The notes beneath the pieces were generated by a model that was not told where the DNA came from, ran no database searches, and worked only from the letters and a program-made list of their open reading frames with translations. Positions 54,930-64,000 of a stretch of 64,000 nucleotides of DNA are shown piece after piece. This DNA is from Flaccisagitta enflata. Taxonomy: Eukaryota; Chaetognatha; Sagittoidea; Aphragmophora. The stretch covers positions 72,540,001-72,604,000 of the forward strand of contig OZ231126.1 in assembly GCA_965153355.1 (NCBI GenBank). The letters run 5' to 3'. Made by a program: the position numbers and the translations under genes. Within the stretch, counting starts at the first letter, position 1, and each line of letters starts with the position of its first letter.

Positions 54930-56390
54930 TCGGGAAAAAAGTCGAAGTCAGTCTTCGACTTTTTGACATATTCGGGTTTTCATTTTCTTATTAGGAAGTT
55001 GAGGGTCTCCTAAGGGCGAATGAGCCCTCCAATGAAATTGATAGGGTAAGTAAATTCGATAATTTTCTTTCATTTGGCACCAAGCAGAATGCTCTACGAC
55101 AAATATTTTTCGCGTTATGATTTTTTAAAGATTTATTTATGAAAATTGCAAATTGAATTTTTTTCGATTTTTTATGATTTTGAGTAGGATCAAAAAAGGA
55201 GTGTATCTATGTTTGTTTGAGCATGCAAATACAACAAAACATGTTTATGAGCATTGCTGCTCATCTGTGAGGAGAATTCTAGCTCATTTAGCTCATTTAG
55301 CTCAAATTATTTTTTTTATCTTAATGTGATAAATGAATAGATATTTTGATACATGTTTAAGAAAGCAGATACAACAAGTCATCCAAGGATTACACATGGT
55401 CAGCGGTACCCGATGCCCTGCTTGGAGTGATCAACTGAAGAGGTGGAGTGAGAGCAGGGCAGCGGCCTCAAAGGGCCAATGTCATGTAGGACACAGGGAT
55501 GAATTTCCTTACGTCCTGAGAAGGCATATTTCAGGCATTACAGGAAATTTTCCATAATATTCAATGGGAGCTATGTATTTTCTACAATTTATTGTCAATT
55601 TTCCATGTTATTCAATGGGAATTTTATTTTCTTGTCAATTTTTCATGTTATCTAATTGCTAATTGCATTTTTTTTTATTTTTTGTTAATTTTCCATGTTA
55701 TTCAATGGAAAATGTGCATTTTTCTACTGTTTGTAAATTTTCCATGTTATTCAAAGGGAAGTTTGCAAGTTGTCATTTTCCCATGTTATTCAATGGGAAG
55801 TTTGCAAGTTGTCATTTTCCTATGTTATTCAATGGGAAGTTTGCATATTGTTATTTTCCCATGTTATTCAGTGATTTGAGAATTGAGGAGGTTCAGGGGG
55901 GGGACCTACGAACCGACGGACGGACGTACGGACAGACGTACGGACGGACATAAGGAAATTCACCCCTGTGTCCTACAGGACATCGGCCCTTTGGGGCCGC
56001 TGCCCAAAAAGCATATCAGTGAGCATAACTGCTCATCTGTGAGGGTGTTTTTAAGCATTTTAGCTCACTTAGCTCATTTAGCTCAGTCTTTTTTTCTGAT
56101 TGTTAATGGGATAAATAGGTGTTTTGATGGGAGCATGTAAATACAAGAAAGCATTTCAGCAAGCATAGCTGATTGTCTGGTTGAGTGATCTTGAGCATTT
56201 TAGCTCATCTAGCTCAATTGGCCCAGTCCTTTTTTTCTCTGATTTTCAGTGCAATCAATACATACAATTGCTCTTGATTTGATCTAATCAAAAAAAAGAT
56301 TTACGTTGACTAAAGATAAAAGCTTGGTGAAAAGAGACCAATGCTTACGACTTTTTTCCTCACGGCGACAGCCGCCATTACTGGTAAATT
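54930..56390 (+). repeat. Long interspersed repeat, copy 2 (pair of 780-2580)
   Basis: Same order as copy 1: gtcgaagtcagtcttcgact, catttggcaccaagcagaat, gagcatgcaaatacaac, gctcatctgtgagg, a type A element, then tctggttgagtgatcttgag through gccgccattactggta. Copy 2 lacks the nested type C element. Confidence 0.75.
55372..56008 (+). mobile_element. Type A element, full
   Basis: acaagtcatccaaggattac; ggtcagcggtacccgatgcc; gagcagggcagcggcctcaa; catgtaggacacagg; five or six 'ttttccatgttattcaatgg' units; gggggggacctacgaaccga; (cggacgta)n; inverted end ctgtgtcctacaggacatcg to gccgctgccc. Confidence 0.83.
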
Positions 56391-56974
56391 TTAAACCATG
56401 GAACAACAATGCGCTTACCTGCTTAATAACATCTATAAATAACCTTCAAGCGGCAAAAAAAAAATCAGAGCTTGGCCCTTGTTTATTTGGCACAGATGAC
56501 AGATCCTGGCCTACCCAGATTCTTCTCTTTGATGCAGATCATGGATGGGAGGACCAACAGATGGATGGACTGATGGTTTGACGGACAGACAGGTTCCCCA
56601 ATTATTCTACACGGTTTTGGGGCCCCTGCCCTGCTGCACCCTTTGACTTTAATTACAAACTATCTAAGCAGGTCATCGCTGTCCGTTTGCTGGTTTTGGG
56701 CTGCTAGTGGCTCGAAATTTTTTGATGTGCGGTGACAATTTCTTCACATATGAAGATATAACGATATTTCGCTTTCTCAAACCGAAACAAATTGAAAGAC
56801 ACTTTATGACAAGTTTCAGCGCATTGAACACGCTCTCTCACATACTCACTTGTGATTTCTTTAGATGTTGGTAGAGTTTGCTTCAAGGGCTCTACCGGGC
56901 CTTGTTTTTGTAATTGCTGTTCGAATAAACAGTTAAACCTCGTAATTTTATCCGGTATAGCCGTATTCTTGTTA

Positions 56975-57020
56975 CTGAGTGTGTGTGTGTGTGTGTGTGT
57001 TTGTGTTTGTGTTTGTGTGC

Positions 57021-57085
<65 letters not shown>

Positions 57086-57110
57086 TGTGTGTGTTTGTGT
57101 GTTATTGTGT
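56975..57110. repeat. (GT)n microsatellite
   Basis: GT array with gtttgt and gcgtgcgt interruptions. Confidence 0.95.
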
Positions 57111-57765
57111 TTCACGATAGTGGAACACTATATTAGGCCACCAAATCAAAAAGAGTGGAAATATTGGTAATCGAGTACACTTTTATGAATTTACTTTCAG
57201 GAATTTTAGAAACCCCGATGAAACTTTAGTCTAAGCACGATACCTTCTCCGCCAAAATCTTTCTATGTGTCTATTAAAACAATGTCATAATTCTATGAGT
57301 GCTCTTCTGTTGTCTGCCTTCAATTGACCATTCTAGTCTGCCATCTGCGCAAAGGCTGAAATCGCAAAAACAAAAAACAAAAGATATTGAATATCAAGGG
57401 GGAGACAGAGAGAGAAAGAATGAGAGAAGGAGTGAAAAAGAAAAAAAAAAGAGAAAGAGTGAAAAAGAAAAAAAATATTATCTCTTTTTCTCTTTGTCCT
57501 GCTTGATTTCCTTTTCTGTAACCAAATCAAATAGCAGCTTTGGTCGGTCAAAACGAAAGGACAAAACGACAACTTATAGGTTATAGTAAAAAATAGCAAA
57601 TTACTGAATTTCTGGTGGAATGTATAGTGCGTAGATTTCAGTGGTATAGGTATAATGAAAATTCAATTACAACCATTTGAAACGTCACATCAATTTGCGC
57701 TAAAGTAGACAATGAGTTGTAAGCCTTGAAATTGCAAGCCTTACTGTATCATTGGATTTTCTCCG
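57111..57765. other. Non-coding stretch with a purine-rich run
   Basis: gagagaaagaatgagagaag at 57405-57475; no gene recognised. Confidence 0.4.
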
Positions 57766-58105
57766 TCCGTCCGTCCATCTGTCCGTTCATCCATCTGTGC
57801 GTCCATCCATCCGTCCGCCCATCCGTCCGTCTGTCCATCTGTCCGTCCATCTGTCACACCACCCAGTTTTCTTTGAATGTCTGTCACACAACTCAATTTT
57901 TTCCATATGTCCATCACAACACCCAGTTTTCTTCAAAAGTCTGTCACACCACCCAGTTTTCTCCAAATGTCCGTAACAACACCCAGTGTTCTCTAAATGT
58001 CCGTCACACCACCCAGTTTTTTTCAAATGTCCATCACACCACCCAGTTTTCTCCAAATGTCCCTCACGCAACCCAGTTTTATCTGAATGTCCGTCACCAC
58101 CCAGT
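57766..58105. repeat. (CCGT)n then 30-bp minisatellite
   Basis: gtccgtccatctgtccg units to 57853, then about eight 30-bp units 'catcacaccacccagttttctccaaatgtc'. Confidence 0.92.
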
Positions 58106-58345
58106 GGGATTGCTCACAGGCAGCAGTGGGACCGCCAACAGGCAGCAGTGGGACCGCCAAAGGGAGGCAGTAGGACCGCCCACAGGCAGCAGTTGGACTG
58201 CCCACAGGCGGCAATGGGGCCCCCCACAGGCGGCAGTAAGACCGCCCACAGGCGGCAGTGGGACCACTCACAGGCGGAAGTGGGACCACCCTCAGGCGGC
58301 AGTGAGGCTGTCCAGAGGTGGTAGTGAGGCCGCCCACCGGCGGCC
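58106..58345. repeat. 22-bp minisatellite
   Basis: Unit 'cacaggcggcagtgggaccgcc', about ten copies, GC-rich, directly against the 30-bp array. Confidence 0.93.
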
Positions 58346-58573
58346 ATTATTCATTACACCGATTTATCCGATTATCATTATTAGATTATAATAATGAATT
58401 ATATCATTTCTATTTCATGCCCCAGCAAGTTATCGTGGAACACATTATGGGGAACGCCACTAGTTGTATCTTCGATTCAAGAGGACACACAGATTTCAAA
58501 ACCATAATTTTTCAACCCACAATCGTAGTACTTCATAAAGCGTTTATGGACGGGCTCTGAACCTCAGGCGCAT

Positions 58574-58762
58574 TTTTAGTCGCGTGCACGCGACTCTACA
58601 ACCTGCTTTGTCCGTCGGTTGGTCGGTCGGTTGGTCACACTTTACTTTTTTTATGATCTTTTTTCTTTGACATCACTGCTCCTGCCCAAATGGTCTGGTG
58701 ACCTCAAATATGGCTCCTGCCCAACCGCACGCGACTTTGGTAGCCGTGTATCCAGCCTTGTT
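58574..58762 (+). mobile_element. Type H hairpin element, full uninterrupted copy
   Basis: agtcgcgtgcacgcgact hairpin; ctgctttgtccgtcggttgg; (cggt); cactttact; tcactgctcctgcccaaatg; gctcctgcccaaccgcacgc gactttggtagccgtgtat; cagccttgtt. This copy shows the element without inserts. Confidence 0.83.
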
Positions 58763-59480
58763 TTTTGACAGTTGGTATCTCATCTCAAAATGATACATCG
58801 CTGAAGTTCGCAGAAGTTCTCAACCGACTGACCCATGATAGAACATGAAATTTGCTCGCATGTCTTACTTGAAAATATCTGAAGACAAACATAAAATAGG
58901 TTGATTCATTGACAAAAGAAACAAAAAAAATTTACTATTCAAATAAGCAATGATGCTTCTTTAATCACATTAACCATGCCAAAGAAAAAAAATTGCACAC
59001 TTATCTTAAAACACATACCTAATCGCTTTCTGTAAAGTAAACTATAGAAAATCAGTGACCGTTAGAAAGATAATCAAAAATTCTTTAAAACTAGACCATG
59101 CAGAATATTGTAACTTTAAAAAAAAGGGACAACCGAATGAAGTTAATCACTCCAATTTCCTAAACGTGAGTTGATTAATTATCAGAATTTTCCTCATTTT
59201 TTCCTATGTATACATGTAAACACCCACCTAAATATGAAAGAATTCATGAGGAAAAAGAAAAATGGAAAATTGTCTTCAAAATGGCGCCATGCAGAGATTT
59301 GAAACTTAATCCGTTTAGAAGTTATAACTAAATGAAAGTGAAGGTACATTTCAAAGGGTTATGTGAAAACGCTCTTTCTGGCGGTAAAATTGATCTCTTT
59401 ACTTCATTGTAATTTCTAAAGAATTTGAGCTACAACGCTCTGACAATGGATTTTTTGGAGCTTTTTAAAATGCTCACTGA
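58763..59480. other. AT-rich DNA with a MITE-like phrase
   Basis: 'aaaatggcgccatgcagaga' at 59277 resembles the interior of the MITE at 3789. No inverted ends found; no gene. Confidence 0.4.
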
Positions 59481-59485
59481 TTTTT

Positions 59486-60218
59486 AGTCGCGTGCTAAGC
59501 GACTCAACACCCCGCTATGTTGGTCCGTCGGTTGGTTGGTCGGTCGTTCGGTCGGTCGTTCGGTCCCCTTTTTGGGCAGCGGCCCCATAGGGCCGATGTC
59601 CTGTAAGACACAGGGAGGAATTTTGAGACATCCATCCGTCCTTCCATCCTTCCACCCTTCCGTCCTTCCGTCCCCCCCCTTGGCCATTGGAGCCTCAAGT
59701 CTGCAGTCTCAGGCCTGATTTTGGCCCTCTGAGCCCTCAAATTAGCCCTTTCAGACCACAATTTAGCCCTTGAGAGCTTAAATCAGCTCTCCAGACCTTA
59801 TATTTGCCCTCAAGACCTCAAATCACCCCTCCAGACCTCAAATTCGCCCTCCAGGCCTCTAATCAACTCTTCAGGCCTCAAATTTGTCCTCTTGGCCTCA
59901 AGCCTCAAATCTGCTCCTTCGGACTAAATTCTTCCATCCCGACTTCAAATCCGCCTCAGGTCGTCTCAAAATTCACCCCTGCGTCCTACATGACATCAGC
60001 CCTTTGGGGCCGCAGCCCTGCTCTCACTCCACTACTTCACTTGATCACTCCAAGCAGGGCATCGGGTATCGCTGACCATGTGCGATGACTAGTTACTTTT
60101 TCAGCGTTTTTGAGCTTTTTGAGCATTTGGCTCCTGCCCAGATGCCCTAGTGACCTTCTCCAGCACTGCTCCTACCCACCCGCACGCGACTAGGGTAGCC
60201 GTATATCCGGCCATGTTT
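59486..60218 (+). mobile_element. Type H element split by a type A element
   Basis: Hairpin side agtcgcgtgctaagcgact, caacaccccgctatgttggt, (cggtcgtt)n, ggtccccttttt; cargo side from 60095 (actttttcagcgtttttgag, ctcctgcccagatgccctag, cacccgcacgcgactagggt, tatccggccatgttt). Confidence 0.75.
59574..60094 (-). mobile_element. Type A element, nested in type H
   Basis: gggcagcggccccatagggc; tcctgtaagacacagg; (ccttccat)n; ccccccc; 'cctcaaattagccctccaga' minisatellite; inverted long end to ccatgtgcgatgactagtt. Confidence 0.82.
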
Positions 60219-60454
60219 ATAGTTTAACCCCTTATGAACAAACCGAGAGTCGTCAAAAAGTTATGCAATTTTTTTTCTTGGGCTTGGTTTTTCCCTCAAG
60301 TGGCTTCCGCAGTGCGCTCAAAGGTTTGGACTTACGCCCGAAGTAAGTGATGAAATATGACGCAAGATTACAATATAGACAGGAGCGTAAAACCACTTCC
60401 CTCCCTACTCCCACAAAAACAAACACCTAAACAATCACCATTAGTGCTCGTTTT

Positions 60455-60590
60455 CACATTTTCCAACTCGATCATGACGGACCCTCGGACAGAGGGGCAG
60501 ACGGACAGAGGGGCAGACGGACAGAGGGGCAGACGGACCAATCGGCGGACAAGACCTCTGTTAGAGTCGCGAGTCAGCTGAAAAAATGGA
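60455..60590 (-). mobile_element. Type H-related element with a 17-bp array
   Basis: 'ttttccaactcgatcatgac', then three 'ggacagaggggcagac' units, and a degenerate hairpin end gagtcgcgagtcagct. The same sequence recurs at 61170-61365 with end gagtcgcgttcacgcaact. Confidence 0.65.
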
Positions 60591-60717
60591 AGAAGATGGA
60601 ATGAACTTAGCCGGAGCAATGGCAATGGATCTGATGGAAAAAACATCGTACCATCCCGTCTCATGTGGTCTGATATAAGACAAATTAGGGAGGAAGAAAG
60701 GCGCCTTTCATTTGACC

Positions 60718-60920
60718 TCTAGATGTGTTGGTGTTGGTGTTGGCGTTGGTGTTGGTGTAATTGGTGTTGGTGTTGATGTTGATGTGTTTTTGTTGGTGTT
60801 GGTGTTCGTGTTGACGTGTTTGTGTTGGTACTGGTGTTGGTATTGGTGTTGGTGTGTCGGTGTTGGTGTTGGTGTTGGTGTTGGTGTTGGTGTTAATGTG
60901 TTTGTATTAGTGTTGGCTTC
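60718..60920. repeat. (TTGGTG)n array
   Basis: Hexamer ttggtg with ttgatg and gtgttt variants. Confidence 0.93.
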
Positions 60921-61169
60921 ACAGTAAGATTCATGAACAAACAACGTAATTTGGAGAATTTCTTATGGAATATGGATGCTCTTCAATCGGTGTAGAAACA
61001 AGCCCAACAGGCCAACAGTCGCGGGCTTTGTTTCACAGCACAGTACAGTACTTAAGGCCACGGGTACTCTCCATGGTTTTTAATTTCCTGAACCACTTTC
61101 AGACATGAGAAATTCAAGGGTGACAGTTTAAAAAATTTTTTGGTGAAAGAAAATGGTAAAAAACTCCCA

Positions 61170-61365
61170 CAAAAACAAACACTTTAACAATCACCATAAA
61201 TGCTCGTTTACACATTTTCCAACTCGATCATGACGGACCCTCGGACAGAGGGGCAGACGGACAGAGGGGCAGACGGACGGAGGGGCAGACGGACCAATTC
61301 AACTCTTATCTGACGCAAAAAAGTCGAGCAAGGTGTTGAGTCGCGTTCACGCAACTAAAAAGTCA
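61170..61365 (-). mobile_element. Type H-related element, second copy
   Basis: Shares 'cccacaaaaacaaacacttt', 'tttccaactcgatcatgacg' and 'ggacagaggggcagac' with 60400-60540; ends gagtcgcgttcacgcaact plus A-run. Confidence 0.7.
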
Positions 61366-61538
61366 TTGGAAAAAAGACTATGTCCAGGAGTTTTCAACGA
61401 GCCCTATTTGGCAACATGATGCCCCATCCGCTCGTTTTTTAAACATGCCTGATGTAGCGACGGATGGGCGAACAAACAGACATAGGTAAGGATATAAAGA
61501 TGCATCAAAAAAGCAAGGTTTTTAGGATCTCTCATTGT

Positions 61539-61725
61539 GTTAAACTATCTTGATGAGAACCCCCTTGGTCCTTGTGTGAACTCTCACGTTCACTGTATTG
61601 AACTATCTTGGTGAAAACCCCCTCAGTCTTACTGTCTTAGTGTGAACTCTCGAGTTCACTGTATTGAACTTTCTTGATGAAAACCCCCTCAGTCTTGGTG
61701 TATTTAGTGTGAACTCTCACTTTCT
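61539..61725. repeat. Minisatellite, three copies of about 70-75 bp
   Basis: Each unit has 'aactatcttgatgaaaaccc', 'cctcagtcttgg' and 'gtgtgaactctcacgttcac'. Confidence 0.85.
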
Positions 61726-62800
61726 CAGCCTCCTTCATCAAATTATCATCTGATCTCTTACGAGCGGAGGAGGGATGAAACATTAACACCAATGGATTGT
61801 TTTCTGTCTTTTTCTAAGACTGTTCAACTACTCACTCTCTCTCTTTTTTTTCACTATATCTCTCTCTTCTTCCAAGCTCATCCCACGCTCTAGTAAATTT
61901 ATTTCCATAAAAGGGAGGATGAAAGGGGGAAAATACGAAGACGACGATAAAGATAACGAACAAGACAACGACAACGAAGATGAACCGGGGTTAATATGGA
62001 TTCTGCACTGCGTATTATACAAAAAAAACATTTCTACCCCCGCAAAGTGTTTATGACGAAGGAACCGAGCATCATTATGACACGGAGCAAGATCAGCCAG
62101 TCAGATTCCAGTCATATGGGTCAAAAAATGAATTGTTGATTTGAAGCAAATCAACTGTTGATTATTGTTAGGCATTGTATACTGATCACATTGCAAAAAA
62201 AATTAATGCAAAATATTGATTTTTTTAGCTAAATATTACTAAAAAACTAATTAATTATCAAAATATGGACTGTTGGGGGAAATTAACAGATCTTTTTAAA
62301 AATATGAAACTATTTCATCAATTTTTGTTAATACATGAATACAATATCATATTTAAGTAATATTCATTGATTTCGTATGAATTCATTCACTCTATTATTC
62401 ATAAATTCATTCATTTTTGCTAATTTTCATAGTCTTTTTTCATTCTAATTGAGAAAAAAAGTTTTTTTCTTTTCTCTATTGTATAAAAGCGATAGAATAT
62501 TTTTGTAACATTTATTCATTCAATTTTTCATTTATACATTTATTTTATTCTTTTATTTTATTTTTTTGTAACATTTATTCATTCAATTTTTCATTGTACA
62601 TTTATTTCATATATCCATGAATTAATTATTCAATTTGATCTCTCATTAATTTTTCCATTTTGATATAATTTTCCATACATACGTCAAACATGTCTGGTAT
62701 CAGATTAATGTTCAATTTTCTTTTCTGTTTGTCATCAGTTCATTCATTCCTCTGATCATTTATTCCTTCACTCATTTATTCAAACATTCATTCAGTCATT
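61726..62800. other. AT-rich intergenic DNA, no gene recognised
   Basis: A repeated 'gtaacatttattcattcaat' phrase at 62506 and 62568 is the only structure seen. No coherent frame. Confidence 0.45.
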
Positions 62801-62829
62801 AATTTTTTCATTGATATCTACAAACACGC

Positions 62830-62922
62830 ATAGAAAGAAAGCAACAGAAAAAGTAAGAAAGAAAGAAAAGAAAGAAAAGAAAGAAAAGAAAGAAAAGAAA
62901 GAAAAGAAAGACAGAAAGAAAG
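62830..62922. repeat. (AAAG)n array
   Basis: gaaagaaaa units directly before the type A element. Confidence 0.93.
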
Positions 62923-63449
62923 CGGTACCCGATGCCCTGCTTGGAGTGATTAGCTGAAGAAGTGGAGTGAGAGCAGGGCAGCGGCCCCAAAGGGCCGATG
63001 TCCTGTAGGACACAGGGGTGAATTTCCATACGTCCTGAGAGGACATATTTGGGGTAATTTTCCGTGATATTCATCGGGAATTTTGCATTTTTTTTCAGTT
63101 TTTTGTCAATTTGCCATGTTATTCAATAAGAATTTGAAGCCTGAGAGGCTGAGTTTATGGCCCAAGAGGCTGGATTTAAGGCCCAAGAGGCTGGATTTGA
63201 GGCCTAAGAGGCTGGATTTGAGACTTGAGAGGTGGGATTTGAGGCCTGAGAGGCTGGATTTGAGGCCTGAGAGGTCAGATTTGAGGCCTGAGAGGCTGGA
63301 TTTGAGGCCTGAGAGGCTGGATTTGAGGCCTGAGAGGCTTGAAACGTTTCGGAGGGGGGGGACGTACGGACGTACGTACGTACGGATGGACGTAAGGAAA
63401 TTCACCCGTGTCCTACAGGTCATCGGCCCTTTGGGGCCGCTGCCCAAAA
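62923..63449 (+). mobile_element. Type A element lacking its outer left tip
   Basis: Starts gcggtacccgatgccctgct inside an AAAG array; gagcagggcagcggccccaa; tcctgtaggacacagg; 'ggcctgagaggctggatttg' minisatellite about 10 copies; gggggggacgtacggacgta; inverted end gtcatcggccctttggggcc gctgccc. Confidence 0.82.
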
Positions 63450-63469
63450 AGGAAAGAAAGAAAGAAAGA

Positions 63470-64000
63470 ATAGTCGCAAAAGCGTTAGATGGTCAGCAGT
63501 ACCCATTGCCCCTATGTGAGTGTATGTGGGTGTGAGGTGGTTAGAGGGGCAGCGGCCCCGAAGGGGTCGATGACCTATGCTGTTTTTATTTGAGCCTCAA
63601 GGCTGGAATTGGGGCCTTGAGGCTTGGAGTTGAGCCTTGAGGCTTGGATTTGAGCCTTGAAGCTGGAATTATGGCCTCGGGGCTGGAATTATGGCTTCAA
63701 GGCTGGAATTGGGGTTTTGAGGTTTGGATTTGAGCCTTGAGGCTGGGATTTGAGCCTCAAGGCTGGGATTTGAGCCTCGAGGCTGGGATTTGAGCCACGA
63801 GGATGGGATTTCGGCCATGAAGCTTGGATTTGGGCCTCAAGGTTAGAATTTGGATCTCTGGGGTGGAACATGAACCCCACAGCTAGAATTTGGGCCTCAG
63901 GGTTAGATTTTGGGCCTCTGGGCTAGAATTTGGGCCACAAGGCTAGAATTTGGACCTCAAGGTTAGAATTTGGATCTCTGGGGTGGAATATGGGCCTCAC
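63470..64000 (+). mobile_element. Type B element, left part, runs off the window
   Basis: aatagtcgcaaaagcgttag; ggtcagcagtacccattgcc; GCCCCT...AGGGGC stem; cggccccgaaggggtcgatg; gacctatgctg; then the 'ggctgggatttgagcctcaa' minisatellite to the end of the window. Confidence 0.8.

Overview
This is nuclear DNA from a eukaryote, almost certainly an invertebrate animal. Genes are split by GT-AG introns, simple-sequence repeats are very abundant ((CT)n, (GT)n, (AAC)n and others, some over 350 bp), and mobile elements are dense: animal-type LINE fragments, many TA-flanked MITEs and several repeat families I do not recognise. I cannot name the species. No rRNA, CRISPR or operon was found, and I could not support any tRNA.

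Only two substantial genes are supported, both on the + strand. The first (5863-10447) is a six-exon histidine acid phosphatase that reads in frame throughout. The second (about 12226-24112) was rebuilt from nine exons with matching phases. It encodes a roughly 1,150-residue transposase-like protein: low-complexity N-terminus, coiled coil, then a DDE/RNase H-like core with YPC-x-x-C, ELH-x-x-x-R and TPY-x-H blocks. It carries one apparent frameshift, and two expected acidic positions look lost. Gene fragments are a GC-rich LINE reverse transcriptase (36.8-38.1 kb), a second LINE 3' fragment (47 kb) and a cysteine-rich CXC-type fragment on the - strand (36.2-36.4 kb).

The rest is repeats. Four groups matter. 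(1) Terminal-hairpin VNTR elements, here called types A, B and C, share one palindromic plan: hairpin end, simple-repeat tract, C-run, 20-21 bp minisatellite, G-run, inverted simple-repeat tract, inverted hairpin end. Their stems show compensatory changes between types. (2) A short element of about 140-190 bp (type H) ends in a hairpin whose sequence changes together with an internal motif. (3) Types A, B and C are nested in one another and in type H, up to three deep, and enter type H repeatedly at the same place. (4) A 5.66-kb element with long inverted ends (34033-39695) sits inside a type B element between GAA duplications.

Introns of both genes are filled with these repeats. Intron 4 of the phosphatase is itself almost entirely a TIR element bounded by a near-perfect 19-bp duplication that supplies the 3' splice site, so it looks like an introner-type intron gain.

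Layout: 0-5.8 kb repeats; 5.8-10.5 kb phosphatase; 11-12 kb MITE and type B end; 12.2-24.1 kb transposase-like gene with repeat-filled introns; 24.3-27.6 kb quiet AT-rich DNA; 27.6-33 kb A/B/H elements and MITEs; 34.0-39.7 kb large inverted-repeat element with the LINE inside; 39.7-46.5 kb A/B elements and simple repeats; 46.9-47.8 kb LINE fragment; 48.6-49.9 kb TTAATTAA-rich tract; 50-54 kb simple repeats and MITEs; 54.9-56.4 kb second copy of the long repeat at 0.78-2.58 kb; 57.7-64 kb minisatellites and A/B/H elements.
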